This document shows, piece after piece, positions 1-12,700 of a stretch of DNA of 64,000 nt. The notes beneath the pieces are model-generated. The model did not search any database. It saw only the letters and a program-made list of their open reading frames with translations, and was not told where the DNA came from. This DNA is from Fragum whitleyi (lineage: Eukaryota > Mollusca > Bivalvia > Cardiida > Cardiidae), in contig OX411552.1 in the NCBI GenBank assembly GCA_948146395.1, forward strand, positions 53,308,399 to 53,372,398. The letters are read 5' to 3'. Both the position numbers and the translations under genes were made by a program. Each line of letters starts with the position of its first letter. Position 1 is the first letter of the stretch.

Positions 1-315
1 GTATGAAAATTTGCAATTTAAGGAGCATTTGTGTTTGACAAACACATCTTGTTTGGGTTTTGTAAAGATACATTTTTGCAAAAATCAAATGTTTTTGCAG
101 GAAGCCATTTACCATCATCTTTGGCTATCCACTCCACTCAAGCTGAAGTTATGACATTAAGATGGCTCACAAGCAATTTGGTGTTTGTTTTGATGTGTAC
201 TAAACCCTTTTCTGTACAGTTATGGAATTTTAAACCCTTAGATTTATACGATAGAAAAAAACTGATTTAAAAATGGTCTTTTTTAAAGTATTTATCCTTT
301 TACATTTGTTAATAG

Positions 316-461
316 AAAGAGATTTGTACCTGGGCATGGGAGTTATTGACAGACAGAATCAAGATGGAGAAGGAGAGACTGTATGTCACGTATTTTGGTG
401 GTAATGAGGAGGCGGGGCTAGAACCCGATCATGTGACCCGAGATATCTGGATTAGTCTGGG
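316..461 (+). CDS. AARS1: AARS1 exon a (first in window)
   Basis: Acceptor AATAG|AAAGAG, donor GG|gtaatc. Encodes [20 protein letters not shown] followed by RLYVTYFGG, matching the KEL...ALELLT...[10 protein letters not shown] stretch of animal AlaRS. It ends with two bases of a Gly codon. The TAG just before the exon closes the intron frame, which supports the acceptor. Confidence 0.9.
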
Positions 462-750
462 GTAATCAGTTTTTGTTGGCTGTTGCAAAATGATAGATGG
501 GCTCACCAGGTTTAGAATGAAAGGGCTTAGTAACATTTCTTATTACAAATTATTGAGCAGCAAGACAATTAGACTGGTCTGAATCGAAACCATGCAGACC
601 ACAATTTCAAAATGATGGAGTTTAAAAAATCTTTGTGTTTCTAGCTCACCTGAGCACAACGTGCTCAAGTGAGCTATTGTGACCACCTTTTGTCCGACGT
701 CCGTCCGGCGTCCATTGTCCGTCAACAATTTCTTTAAATGACATCTCCTA

Positions 751-782
<32 letters not shown>

Positions 783-3700
783 GAAATGTTGCTTAGGTGA
801 TCCCCTTTAAGAATTGCTAAAAGAATTGAAATCGGTGAAAAACTCTGGTTGCTATGGCAACAAAAGTTGAAAATTTAAGAAAATCTTTAAAATTCTTCTT
901 CTTCTGAACAAGTAGCCCTACAGCCTTCAAATTTGGCATGGATGATCAGCTCATAGACCTTAATAAAATAGCTAAAATCATATCTGTTGGGCCACCAGGT
1001 GTGGAGCACCAGGGGGGAGGGGGTAGTACTTTGGGTAAATTTTGTAAACTTAAACCTTCTTCTTCTTCTGAATAAGTAGCCCTACAGCCTTCAAATTTGG
1101 CATAGAGGATCAGCTCATGGACCTTAATAAAAATAGCTAAAATCATATCTGTTGGGCCACCAGGTGCGGAGCACCAGGGGGGAGGGGGTAGTACTTTTGT
1201 GAAAATTTTGTAATCTTTAACCTTCTTCTTCTTCTAAACCAGGAGCCTGACAGATTTGAATATTGGCATGGATGATCAGCATATAGACCTTTATGAAAAT
1301 AGCTAAAATCATGACTGTAGATTCACCAGGTGGGGAGCACCAGGGGGGAAAGGGTAGTACTTTTGTGAAAATTTTGTAATCTTTAACCCTCTTTTTCTTC
1401 TTCTTAACCAGGAGCCCGACAGATTTGAATATTGGCATGGATGATCAGCATATGGACCTTTATAAAAATAGCTAAAATCATGACTGTAGATTCACCAGGT
1501 GGGGAGCACCAGGGGGGAAAGGGTAGTACTTTTGTGAAAATTTTGTAATCGTTAACCTTCTTTTTCTTCTGAACCACAAGCCCTACAGACTTGAAAATGG
1601 GCATGGGGGATCAGCTCATAGACCTTAATAAAAATAGCTAAAATCATGACTGTAATGCCACCAGGTGCGGAGCACCAGGGGGGGGGGGGGAAGTACTTTT
1701 GTGAAAATTTTGTAACTTTAACCTTCATCTTCTAATGAACCAGGAGCCCTACAGACTTCAATATTGGCATGGATGATAAGCATATAGATCTTAAATAAAA
1801 TAGCTAAAATCATGAATGTAGGGCCACCAGATGCGGAGCATTAGGGGTGAGGGGGTAGTACTTTGGATCAATTTTGAAATCTTTAACTTTATTCATCTCC
1901 TGGATCAGGAACCTTACAGACTTGAAAATTGTCATGGGCGATCAATATATTGACATTAATAAAAATAGCTAAAATCATGACTGTAGGGTCACCAGGTGCT
2001 GAGTGTCTTGGGGAGGGGGTAGTACCTTGGATCATTTTTGAAATCTTTAAACTTCTTCTAATGAACCAGGAGTCCTACAGACTTGAAAATTGGTATGGAT
2101 GATCAGCATATGGACATTAATTGAATTAGCTAAAATCATGACTGTAGATTCACCAGGTGCAGAGCATCTTGGGGGAGGGGGGAGTGCTTTGTTGAGAATT
2201 TTGAATCCCTACAATTTTTATATTTGACATGGATTGATCAACTCATTAAAGAAAACTTTAAAAGTCTAAGACTCAGCCTGTATATCTGGCATAGATTAGC
2301 TGATCACAGACCTTTTATGAAAAAGCTTAAATAAATAATGACCAGGGGAGGAGCAGAGGCGGAGGGGAGGATTATTTCAAATGTTATCTGATTGAATAAG
2401 TGAAAATCTCTTTTTCTGTGGTTGCATGGAAATACCTAGGTAATGAAGCTTTTTTCTCAGGTGAGCGACCCAGGGCCAACAGCCGTCTTGTTATATAGAA
2501 AACCTTGTAGATAATGAAGAAATTGCTTGTTACAAGCAATTTCTTCATTCTCTACATTGTTTTCAAAAGCTTTTTAGCTCACCTGAGCACGAAGTGCTCA
2601 AGGTGAGCTTTTGTGGTTAGGTGGATGTCCGTCGTCCATCGTCAGTCGTCCGTCGTGCGTCGTCCGTCGTCAACATTTGCCTTGTATGCACTCTAGAGGC
2701 CACATTTTTTGCCCGATCAACTTTAAATTTGGTCAGAATGATTGTCTTGATGAAATCTCGGACGAGTTCGAAATTGGGTCAACTAGGGTCAAAAACTAGG
2801 TCACAGGGTCAAATCAAAGAAAAACCTTGTATGCACTCTAGAGGCCACATTTTTTGCCCAATCAACCTGAATTTTGGTCAGAATGATTGTCTTGATAAAA
2901 TCTCGGACAAGTTTGAAATTGGGTCAACTGGGGTCAAAAACTAGGTCACGGGGTCAAATCTTAGAAAAACATTGTATGCACTCTAGAGGCCACATGTTTT
3001 GCCCAATCAACCTGAATTTTGGTCAGAATGATTGTCTTGATAAAATCTCAGACAAGTTTGAAATTGGGTCAACTGGGGTCAAAAACTAGGTCACAGGGTC
3101 AAATCTTAGAAAAACATTGTATGCACTCTAGAGGCCACATTTTTTGCCCAATCAACCTGAATTTTGGTCAGAATGATTGTCTTGATATAATCTCAGACGA
3201 GTTAGAAATTGGGTCAACTGGGGTCAAAAACTAGGTCACATGGTCATATCATAGAAAAACCTTGTATGCACTCTAGAGGCCACATTTTTTGCCCAATCAA
3301 CCCAAATTTTGGTCAGAATGATTGTCTTGATAAAATCTTGGACGAGTTCGAAATTGGGTCAACTGGGGTCAAAAACTAGGTCACATGGTCATATCATAGA
3401 AAACCTTGTATGCACTCTAGAAGCCACATTTTTTGCCCAATCAACCTATATTTTGGTCAGAATGACTGTCTTGATGAAAACTCAGATTAGTTTCAAATTG
3501 GGTCAGCTTGGGTAAAAAACTAGGTCACAGGGTCAATTCATAGAATAACCTTGTATGCACTCTAGAGGCTACACTTTTTGTCCAATCAACCTGAATTTTG
3601 GTCAGAATGATTGTCTTAATGAAATCTCTGACAAGTTTGAAATTGGGTCAACTGAGGTCAAAAATTAGGTCACAGGGTTAAATAATAGAAAAACCTTGTA

Positions 3701-6700
3701 TATACTCTAGAGGCTACACTTTTTGCCCAATCAACCTGAATTTTACTCGGAATGAATGTCTTGATGAAATCTCGGACGAGTTTGAAATTGGGTCAACTGG
3801 GGTCAAAAACTAGGTAACAGGGTCAAATTTAAAAAAACCTTGTTTGCACTCTAGAGGCCACATTTTTTGCCCGATCAACCCCAATTTGGTCAGAATGATT
3901 GTCTTGATGTAATATGGGACGTGTTGGAAATTGGGTCAGCTGGGGTCAAAAACTAGGTCACATGGTCATATCATAGAAAACCTTGTATGCACTCTAGAGG
4001 CCACTTTTTTTGCCCAATCAACCTGAAATTTGGTCAGAATGATTGAATTGATGCAATTTTTGATGAGTATGAGATTGGGTCAACTGGGGTCAAAAACTAG
4101 GTCACGGAGTCAAATAATAGAAAATCCTCGTAAGTCAATTGTAAGTCAACCTGAACATTGTAAAAAAGGTATTATCAAGTTGTACAGAGGCAGAAGAATA
4201 CTTAAAAAAAATAGACAGTTCATTTAGGTGAGCGATTAAGGGCCACTATGGCCCTCTTGTTTTTCCTCAGGCCATCATGATCAAAATACAGAATTATGTT
4301 GGAATGGTTTTTGGGAGGAATTTTTAGAAATCAAAAATGGAAATTTCGTAATTGAATTAAACAAGTAGAATAAAGTTATGGAAAATATTTGAATCATTTT
4401 TAAAACTTGGGTAAAGTAGTCTTTTGAGAATTCACCTTGATCATGAACTCAGGTGAGAGATCTAGGGCTGTGTTGGTGTTCTTGAATGTTAAATTGTTGT
4501 TAGTTTAACAATTATATTATATCATAATGGTTCATTTGCCGGGTTTAAGGAACAAAGGTTTAACAAGTGTGAGACTCACAAATAAGTAGCTAAAAGCCTC
4601 AGAATTGTCTCATGTGACCCCCATAAACCCTCTAGTGATCAACTTCAAAAAAAAGACAATTGAATAGCTCTGAATACACTTACAAACAAGATTATTTCTA
4701 AAAAAGGAAATAGTTTACCTTAACTAAGGACCCTTAAGATCCCAATTATGGAGTCCTTTGGACCTTTCTTTGTTGAAATCAGAGTAAAACCTAATGAGTT
4801 CGCATTTTATAGGGTAGATGAGAAGCGTGTGATGCCGTTTGGTATGAAGGACAACTTTTGGGAGATGGGTGAGACAGGTCCTTGTGGTCCGTGTACAGAG
4901 ATACATTACGATAGAATTGGGGGTCGTGACGCAAGAGATCTCGTCAATATGGACCATCCGGATGTGCTGGAGATATGGAATCTTGTGTTTATACAATATA
5001 ACAGGTAAAACTTTTCTCTTAATAGAGCTCCCTGGGGTCCAGATAAGAGGGGGTAAAACCAGTCTAAAATCTTTATTTTGCAACAAATCCCTATGTTGTG
5101 GGTACTCATTTGAATCATCTTGATGAGACGTTTCAAATGAGTACCAACAAGATAGAGTTGGAGTAAGGACTAATGAAATATTTTTATTTGAAAACCAAAA
5201 TAACCTTCTATCTGTAGCTCTGAATATACAACTTGTCACCTTGTCATGCTGAACCTGGAATATTCCTGTCTTAGCAGAAGGTATAGACAAAGGTCAGCCT
5301 GCACATATATGTGGTATGATCTTAGTTTATACCACCTTATTTTCCTTTTTAACCCTTTGCTGTTTAATCCCTGCTTTTTACATGCCTGTGATTTTTTGAT
5401 TGAGAAAACATTGTGAAACTAAGAAATTGCTTCTGACAAGCAATTTCTTCTTCTTCCACACTATTTTTTACCCTACTGATTGGTTATTTTTCAAATTAAA
5501 TTCACTTTAAATTTTCGTCTGTAAAACCTTTGAATTTGGACAAGTCCAAAATTTTGTCAAACAGGAAAGGATCAATTAGATGAGTCTAATTATCATATTT
5601 TTGAAAATAAACACTGGCTCACAATTAGTGCTCTTGGTACTTTGATTTTGAAGTAATTTGGCAAGATTTTTATTCAGCATAACAATGGATTAAGGATAAT
5701 TGAATTACTGGAGATTTTGAACTATGTATTCATACAATATAACAGGTAACACATTTCTTCTCCTAATCAGAGCTCCCTTACAGTATACAACATTAAATAG
5801 ATAAACTGATCTGAACTTTTTCTATGATAAAGAACTTAGTGTGGGTTCTTTGACATTTAAAAGATGAGAAAATATATTAAATTTATGGAGGTATGAAACT
5901 GAAAACCTAAGCACCTACCACACTACATGTATATGCCAACCTGAGGTTTGAAGTTTCATACCTTCATGATTGAAATTTTTATATTCTCTTCATGTCTTTA
6001 ATAAAATAGTATCAAGCAAAAAAATATGAACTTGCCTGTTTAAGATTTTCAAATAATACTCATCATTCTAGAGGTCCTGGATTTGATCCCCAACAGCAGC
6101 ACTCATTCTTTCAGAATATTTGTCTCTCACCAATGGGTTGATAAATCGTAGACCTATGTTGGATAACAGCTGGAGGCTAGGAAAGATTGTAATGATAGTA
6201 CTGGTGTGAGAAATACCAGGAATCCATTGTTAGGTGCTTCAGCCGCAGTGATATAGCTGAAAGATTGTTGAAAGTGGCGTAAAACATACTCATACAATAA
6301 TTTTCTGCATTTCCCACAAAATCACTAAATACAATTGATATTTCACCAATTTTAGATTCAGCCTCCGTCTTTCTATTTGACCAGTATGAAATTTAGCTGT
6401 GTGGTAATGGGTTGATCTATGTTTCTATTCACCAGAGAGTCAGCAAAGGAGCTGAAGGCTCTCCCTAAAGGTCATGTTGATTGTGGCATGGGGTTAGAAA
6501 GATTGGTGTCCGTTATACAGAGAAAATCGTCAAACTATGACACAGACTGTTTTCAACCATTATTTGACTTTATACAGAAAGTGAGTCCATGTTTAATGGC
6601 TTTGATTTATTTAACATAAGAAACTTACCTGTTAATGTACAAGGGAAAAACATCCTATTTTTTTCTTTTTAATTTATTCATTTATTAGACAAATGAAATA

Positions 6701-9700
6701 ATCTCAATAAAAGTGTTACAATATGATAGATTCTTGTTTAACATTGACTCAGAACAACCCAAACCGGAAACTTTGGCCATTCTACGGAAAAGACCTCAGG
6801 AATAATAAGGGCACAGCCATGAAAGTGTATTATATTGCACATGGGTTTATATTATGACACAAACATTTTTGAAGATGACGTTGCTACAACGAATTCAAGG
6901 AAAGGTTTTAATTGTGTACATTATAATTTGAAAACAAAATGCAGTGTCTAACTGCATTTTGTTTTCAAACTATAACATGCCAAGAAGATCTCCAAAGAGT
7001 ATTGAAAGCATTAAAGGAATTTGTAATCCATCACACCAGAGTACCATCAGACGCAGAATTACCGTACCTATAAAGAACCAAAATTACACTATTTACGTTG
7101 GAGGTACTTTCTAGTTTATGGAAAAGTCAAAGCGATGTTCTAAATAAGTACAACCAACAAGAATTTTATTTGATAAGAGACTATTTAAAGATAACCTGAG
7201 TTATTGTTTTAGCCTTTATATTGGTGTTGTCATGGTCATTGTTCAATAACTTTGATATTTTGTGATATCACTTGTATAACTTGAGACTTTTATTTGAAAC
7301 AAGTGATAATTCTATTCTGTCATAGGAGCAACATAGATAATCAGAGAGTATAACACTAAATGAAATTTGTATGATTTAATTTGTGCCCCTTATTCAACTT
7401 AGATTTTTTTAGTACCTTGCATTTAATCATTGGAACTCACAATCAATACTCATGTTTTAGATTAGTTTGTCTATTTATAATCCTGTTGACTAGTATCTTC
7501 AAAAATGTGTCTGTTTCTTGATTTTTGTTAAGATCTGTATATTGAGGGTTCAGTGCAAGACTGTACTAAGTGTATACACTTAATACAGTCTTGCACTGAA
7601 CCCTTGATATGTTTTATATTGAAAATTAAAAAAGCAAATAAACTTTGTGACCCACAGAATACAGGATGTCCTCCGTACCAGGGTCGTGTTGGTAAAGATG
7701 ATGTCGATGGTATTGATATGGCATATAGAGTGCTGGCTGATCATGCCCGAACATTGACTATAGCACTGTCTGATGGAGGTAGACCTGATAATACTGGCAG
7801 AGGGTAAATATGTTTTACAAATATTTATGGTTGAAAACAGATATAAACTTTAGAATAAGTAATCTTTTAGATCTATTTAGTACCATTCTGAGATTTATCC
7901 TGGTATTTACTTGCCCATAAACTAGTGGCCTAGAAAATTGATCAAAACCTCTTACAGCTTGTATAATCAGATTTAGTGGCTCAACATCCTTTTAACATTT
8001 TACTTTCATGTATTTCAGGTATAATGAATTGATTCTAATTTTAAAATGTTATATTATGTATTCTTGATTTGCGAAGATATAATGGAAAAAGAAGAAATTC
8101 TTTTATCAGGGGTGTGGAATTCCCATGCCCGACTTGTCCGACTCGGGCTTTTGTACTTGCGGACAAGTAATTTTTTCTAAGCCACTTGTCCATGGACAAG
8201 TAAATACCAGGCCGAATCTTGGAATGTTACTTAAAAGAATCAAGAGAGAAATCATCCTAATGTTCATATCATAGGTTAGAAAACATTATCTTTAATGAAG
8301 AAAATGCTGGATACCAGCATTTTCTTCATCAAAAAGCAATGTTTTTTTCATTTTTTTCTATTTACTCTGTAGTGGACAAGTTCATTTTGATCCTGGACAA
8401 GTAGAAAATCCGCTTTTACTTGTCCAGGGACAAGTGGAGAAAACTCGTATTTCCACACCCCTGCTTTTATCAAGCAATTTTTCCTTTTCCTACAAAGCTC
8501 TCTACCACAGTAATATAGTGGCGTAATTTGAAATTACATCCACTTTTCATTTCTGTCTACAACCCCTTTCAATTTTGATTAGCATATCATTTCAATAGAT
8601 AGGGCCGCCATAATAGCGTAGCTGCGTCAGACATTCCTTCAAAATGTCCTGGGTTTGATCCCTGATTGCTGCACTCATCCTTTCCGACTATTTGTCCCCC
8701 ACCAATGGGTTGATAATCGTAGACCTATATGGAATAGCAGCTGGAGGCTAGAAAAGGATGTAATGGTAGTACTGGTTTGAGAAAAACCTGGAATACATTG
8801 TTAGGTGCTCCAGCCACTGCAATATAACTGAAAGATTTTTGAAAGTGGCCTAATACCGGATTCAAACAAACAAATAAAGAAACAGGAAAGTGTTAAAGAT
8901 GGACAGGAGCTTCTGTCTTCAGATGTGTTTTGTATCTGTTTCACAGGTATGTACTAAGAAGAATATTGAGAAGAGCTGTCAGATATGCCACAGAAAAACT
9001 CGGAGCCAAACCAGGATTGTTTGCTTCGATGGTGGATTCTGTCGTACTGTTGCTTGGAGATGCATTCCCTGAAGTTAAGAAGGACCCAGAAATGGTAAGT
9101 TTTCTTAAGGTAGTATACCCGTAATATTTCTGCAAGGTTTTGGAAGTATTGAAATTTTACAGTGTTAACATAGGTTTCCTAATGATTTCACTTTCACTGT
9201 CATTGTGAAAGATGTCCACTACTTTAAAACACTCATCATCTGGTTATGATTTGGTCAAGTCTTTTGATTAATCTGGTATTCTCTCTAAAAAAAAGGGCCT
9301 GGGGTCCTGAGTGGTTGCATGGCTACTTCAATTCTCATCAGACATATAATTAATGCATTGTGATAATTAAATGTCTCGATAAAAAAGATTTGTTACTGCC
9401 TGTATATTTTAAGGTAGTTATAACTGCTTTAAGCTGAGCCATTTGCTATGCTATAGTTAATAATATCAATTGTTTCCCATTTATGGGTGAGGGATAAGTA
9501 ATATATAAGTTGGATGACTAGCCAAGGAAAGTTGTGATTCAGAAACAGAGGCAATTCATGGTTTAAGGCACAAGCCTCTGCGATATAACTAAAACATTAT
9601 TTGACACTGGAAAAACAGGTGCATATAAGGGGGAATCTAGGTTGTTTAAAAATATCTATCTCTCAATGATCTGTGGTTGAAATAGATTCATCAAGTACCC

Positions 9701-12700
9701 TTAATGTACGGTTTGGGCAAGTATCAACCCTTGTCATGCTGAATAAAAACCCTGACAAAATGCATTCAATTCAAAGTGCTGAGAATACCAGATGTACTTA
9801 ATGTGAGACGTATTTATTTTGAAAATACAGTTTAAACTTATTTTGTTTTATAAGGAAAATAAGGTAGTATAGGGTAAGATAAGATGGTACAGATAGGCAG
9901 GCTGATCTTTGTCTATACCTCGACCAGCCAACAAAAGCAGGAGTATTCTGGTTAAGCACAACTAGAGTTAAGGTAATGTAAGATTTGGATCCAAAAATCC
10001 AGAAAGCTTCCATTATCAGTAGCCATATATTTTTTCAGGGACAAACAGGGGCAAAAACTGCATTAGCACATCACTGAGCCCTCACAATACAATTGCAATC
10101 CTGTTGAAAGCGGCATTAAACACCCATTGATAGACAAACATCAAACCAATAGACTCTATATGTTTCTAGGTGAAAGATGTAATTAATGAAGAAGAGCAAC
10201 AGTTTTTGAAGACATTGTCTCGAGGTAAACGTTTACTAGAGAGGACAATCCACAAACTTGGTGATACAAATGTTTTACCTGGAGATGTGGCATGGAGACT
10301 CTACGATACATATGGCTTTCCTGTAGACCTGACACAACTCATGTCAGAGGAGAAAGGACTGTCTATAGATATGGAGGCGTATGAAGGTGCAAAGAAAATT
10401 GCTCAGGTAAAATTTTGGCTTCATTTCACAAAAAATTATCCAAAAATTGTATGCTATATGTTTCAAAAGATGTTGGAGGAATTTTAGAATAATTTCAATT
10501 TAATAAAATAAAGAAGTTTGATTGGTCTTTATATGTCTTATGTGACCATATTGATAGATATAGATTGATTGACAATATGCAATGGGTTTAGATCGATTCT
10601 CTGTAAAATAAATACATTTTTTATTTGTAAGCCTGTTGTTATAAACACTTCAAAATAAAACATTATTTTTATTCTAAATACAAATAGTAGGTATTGGACT
10701 TATTAAGTTACATCAGTTTCATAAAAAGTGTGATGTAGAGATGTATCAAACATCTGGATCTGTCATGCCATTTTGTTTGAGCCAAGCTGATCTTAAACAT
10801 ATCTTGAATAGGAATGTTATTAAGCTTTGCTTGGCAATCTTAATAACAATTCTATTCTAGACCAAGACGATAAAAATACAACAATAATATTTGTTAGATG
10901 ACGTTTTGATTAATATGATCCTACTCATGTATAAGACCAGGTTATTTCTCATGGCTGTATTTAATATAGAGGGCTTAAGTAGAGCTTGGTGAGATGAGGA
11001 GCTATGTAGGTAGCTACACAGTCCATAGAAAATATTCTCTGAATGAGTATAATTGAGACTAGGTGTCCGTAGCTACCTATTGTATATAGTGAAGGTTCAG
11101 ATCAGAATGTAGGGATGAACTGACAGATCCGAGTTTTAGCATTGTCCACATATATGTATGACAGAAATGTCACAGAGAGGCTCAAATATTATTAGTCCCC
11201 CACCAGTTACCGGTTGGGGGACTGTTGGTTTGCTCGATTCTGTCCGTCCGTCTGTCCGTCCGTCTGTCCGTCAAGCTTTTGTCCGGGCTATATCTTCTAA
11301 AACATATGTGCTAGCAACTTCAAACTTGGTACACTTATAGATCTCATTGAGGAGAAGTGCCATGTTCAAGAACCGTAACTCTGCCATGCCCTTTTTTTGA
11401 GTTATTGCCCTTTGTTGTTTTCACCCTTACATTCTTGTCCGGAACATATCTCCTAAAGTATGTGTGCTAGCAATTTCAAACTTTGTACACTTATAGATCT
11501 CATTGAGGAGAAGTGTCATGTTCAAGAACCGTAACTCTGCCACGCCCACTTTTTGAGTTATTGCCCTTTGTTGTTTTTACCCTTACATTCTTGTCCGGAA
11601 CATATCTCCTAAACTATGTGTGCTAGCAACTTCAAACTTTGTACACTTATAGATCTCATTGAGGCGAAGTGTCATGTTTAAGATCCATAACTCTGCCACA
11701 CCCACTTTTTGAGTTATTGCCCTTTGTTGTTTTTACCCTTACATTCTTGTACGGATCATATCTCCTAAACCATAAGTGCTAGCAACTTCAAACTTGGTAC
11801 ACTTATAGATATCATTGAGGAGAAGTGCCATGTTCAAGAACCGTCACTCTGCCACGTCCACTTTTTGAGTTATTGTCTTACATTCTTGTCCAGGTCATAT
11901 CTCCTAAACTAGTGCTAGCAACTTTAAACTTTTACAGTTATAGATCTAGTAAGTAGGAGATATATTATAAGAGAGGATTTTTTTATCTGGAGGGGGACTC
12001 CTGTATTGCATCGCAATACGACATGCACTTGTTTTATTTATTCTTTGTATTGTGAGTTCTTTAATTCAAAGTTTTTGTTCTCAGAATAACCATTAAGGTA
12101 GTGAACCCAAAAAGTTCTGCAATGTTTCTGAAGTAATCACTTTAACAGTGTTAACTGAGGTTTCCAAATGATTTACATTTGGAAACCTTGATTAACATTG
12201 TGAAAGAACATATTTTCTGAAATTTTGCGGAATTATTATTGGTTTGCTACCCTAAAAAAATTAAACTACTTTGTCTTTGTCTATTAATTTTGATATATTT
12301 TATTTTCCTCAGGAGATTTCCCAAGGTACAGGTCGATCAGTAGACGAGGAAATCAACTTAAATGTTCATGCAATCAGTGATCTACAGAATAGAGGGATAC
12401 CACCAACTGATGATCTACCCAAATATAAATATGGTGCTGACGACACTGGCAACTATAGTAAGATACAAATTATACTCATTTATTTAGTTAGAACAGTATA
12501 GAAAGTTCATGATTTTAAAATGGAAGGCTACAACAGGGAAAATGAAACAATTAAGACTAATGCTTTTCTTAGCTTTGCTGTTTTAGAATAAAAGAAATAA
12601 GTTATTGAAATTTTGAAAAAAACATAAAAGGATTAACAACCTTGAGTGTCAGAAAAAATGAACCTGAGTGTGACATTTCCAACAATTTCCTGTGTGCAAA

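Noticed and set aside
2684..4130. CRISPR-like regular array
   Set aside because: The unit is 145 bp with no short-repeat and unique-spacer pattern, in an animal genome.
2611..4227. Several overlapping 60-107 codon frames with similar peptides
   Set aside because: They are the translation of the 145-bp tandem unit of element A2, repeated because the DNA is repeated.
4724..5290. 188-codon open frame on the minus strand
   Set aside because: It lies opposite AARS1 exon b and a MITE, and has no domain or codon signature of its own.
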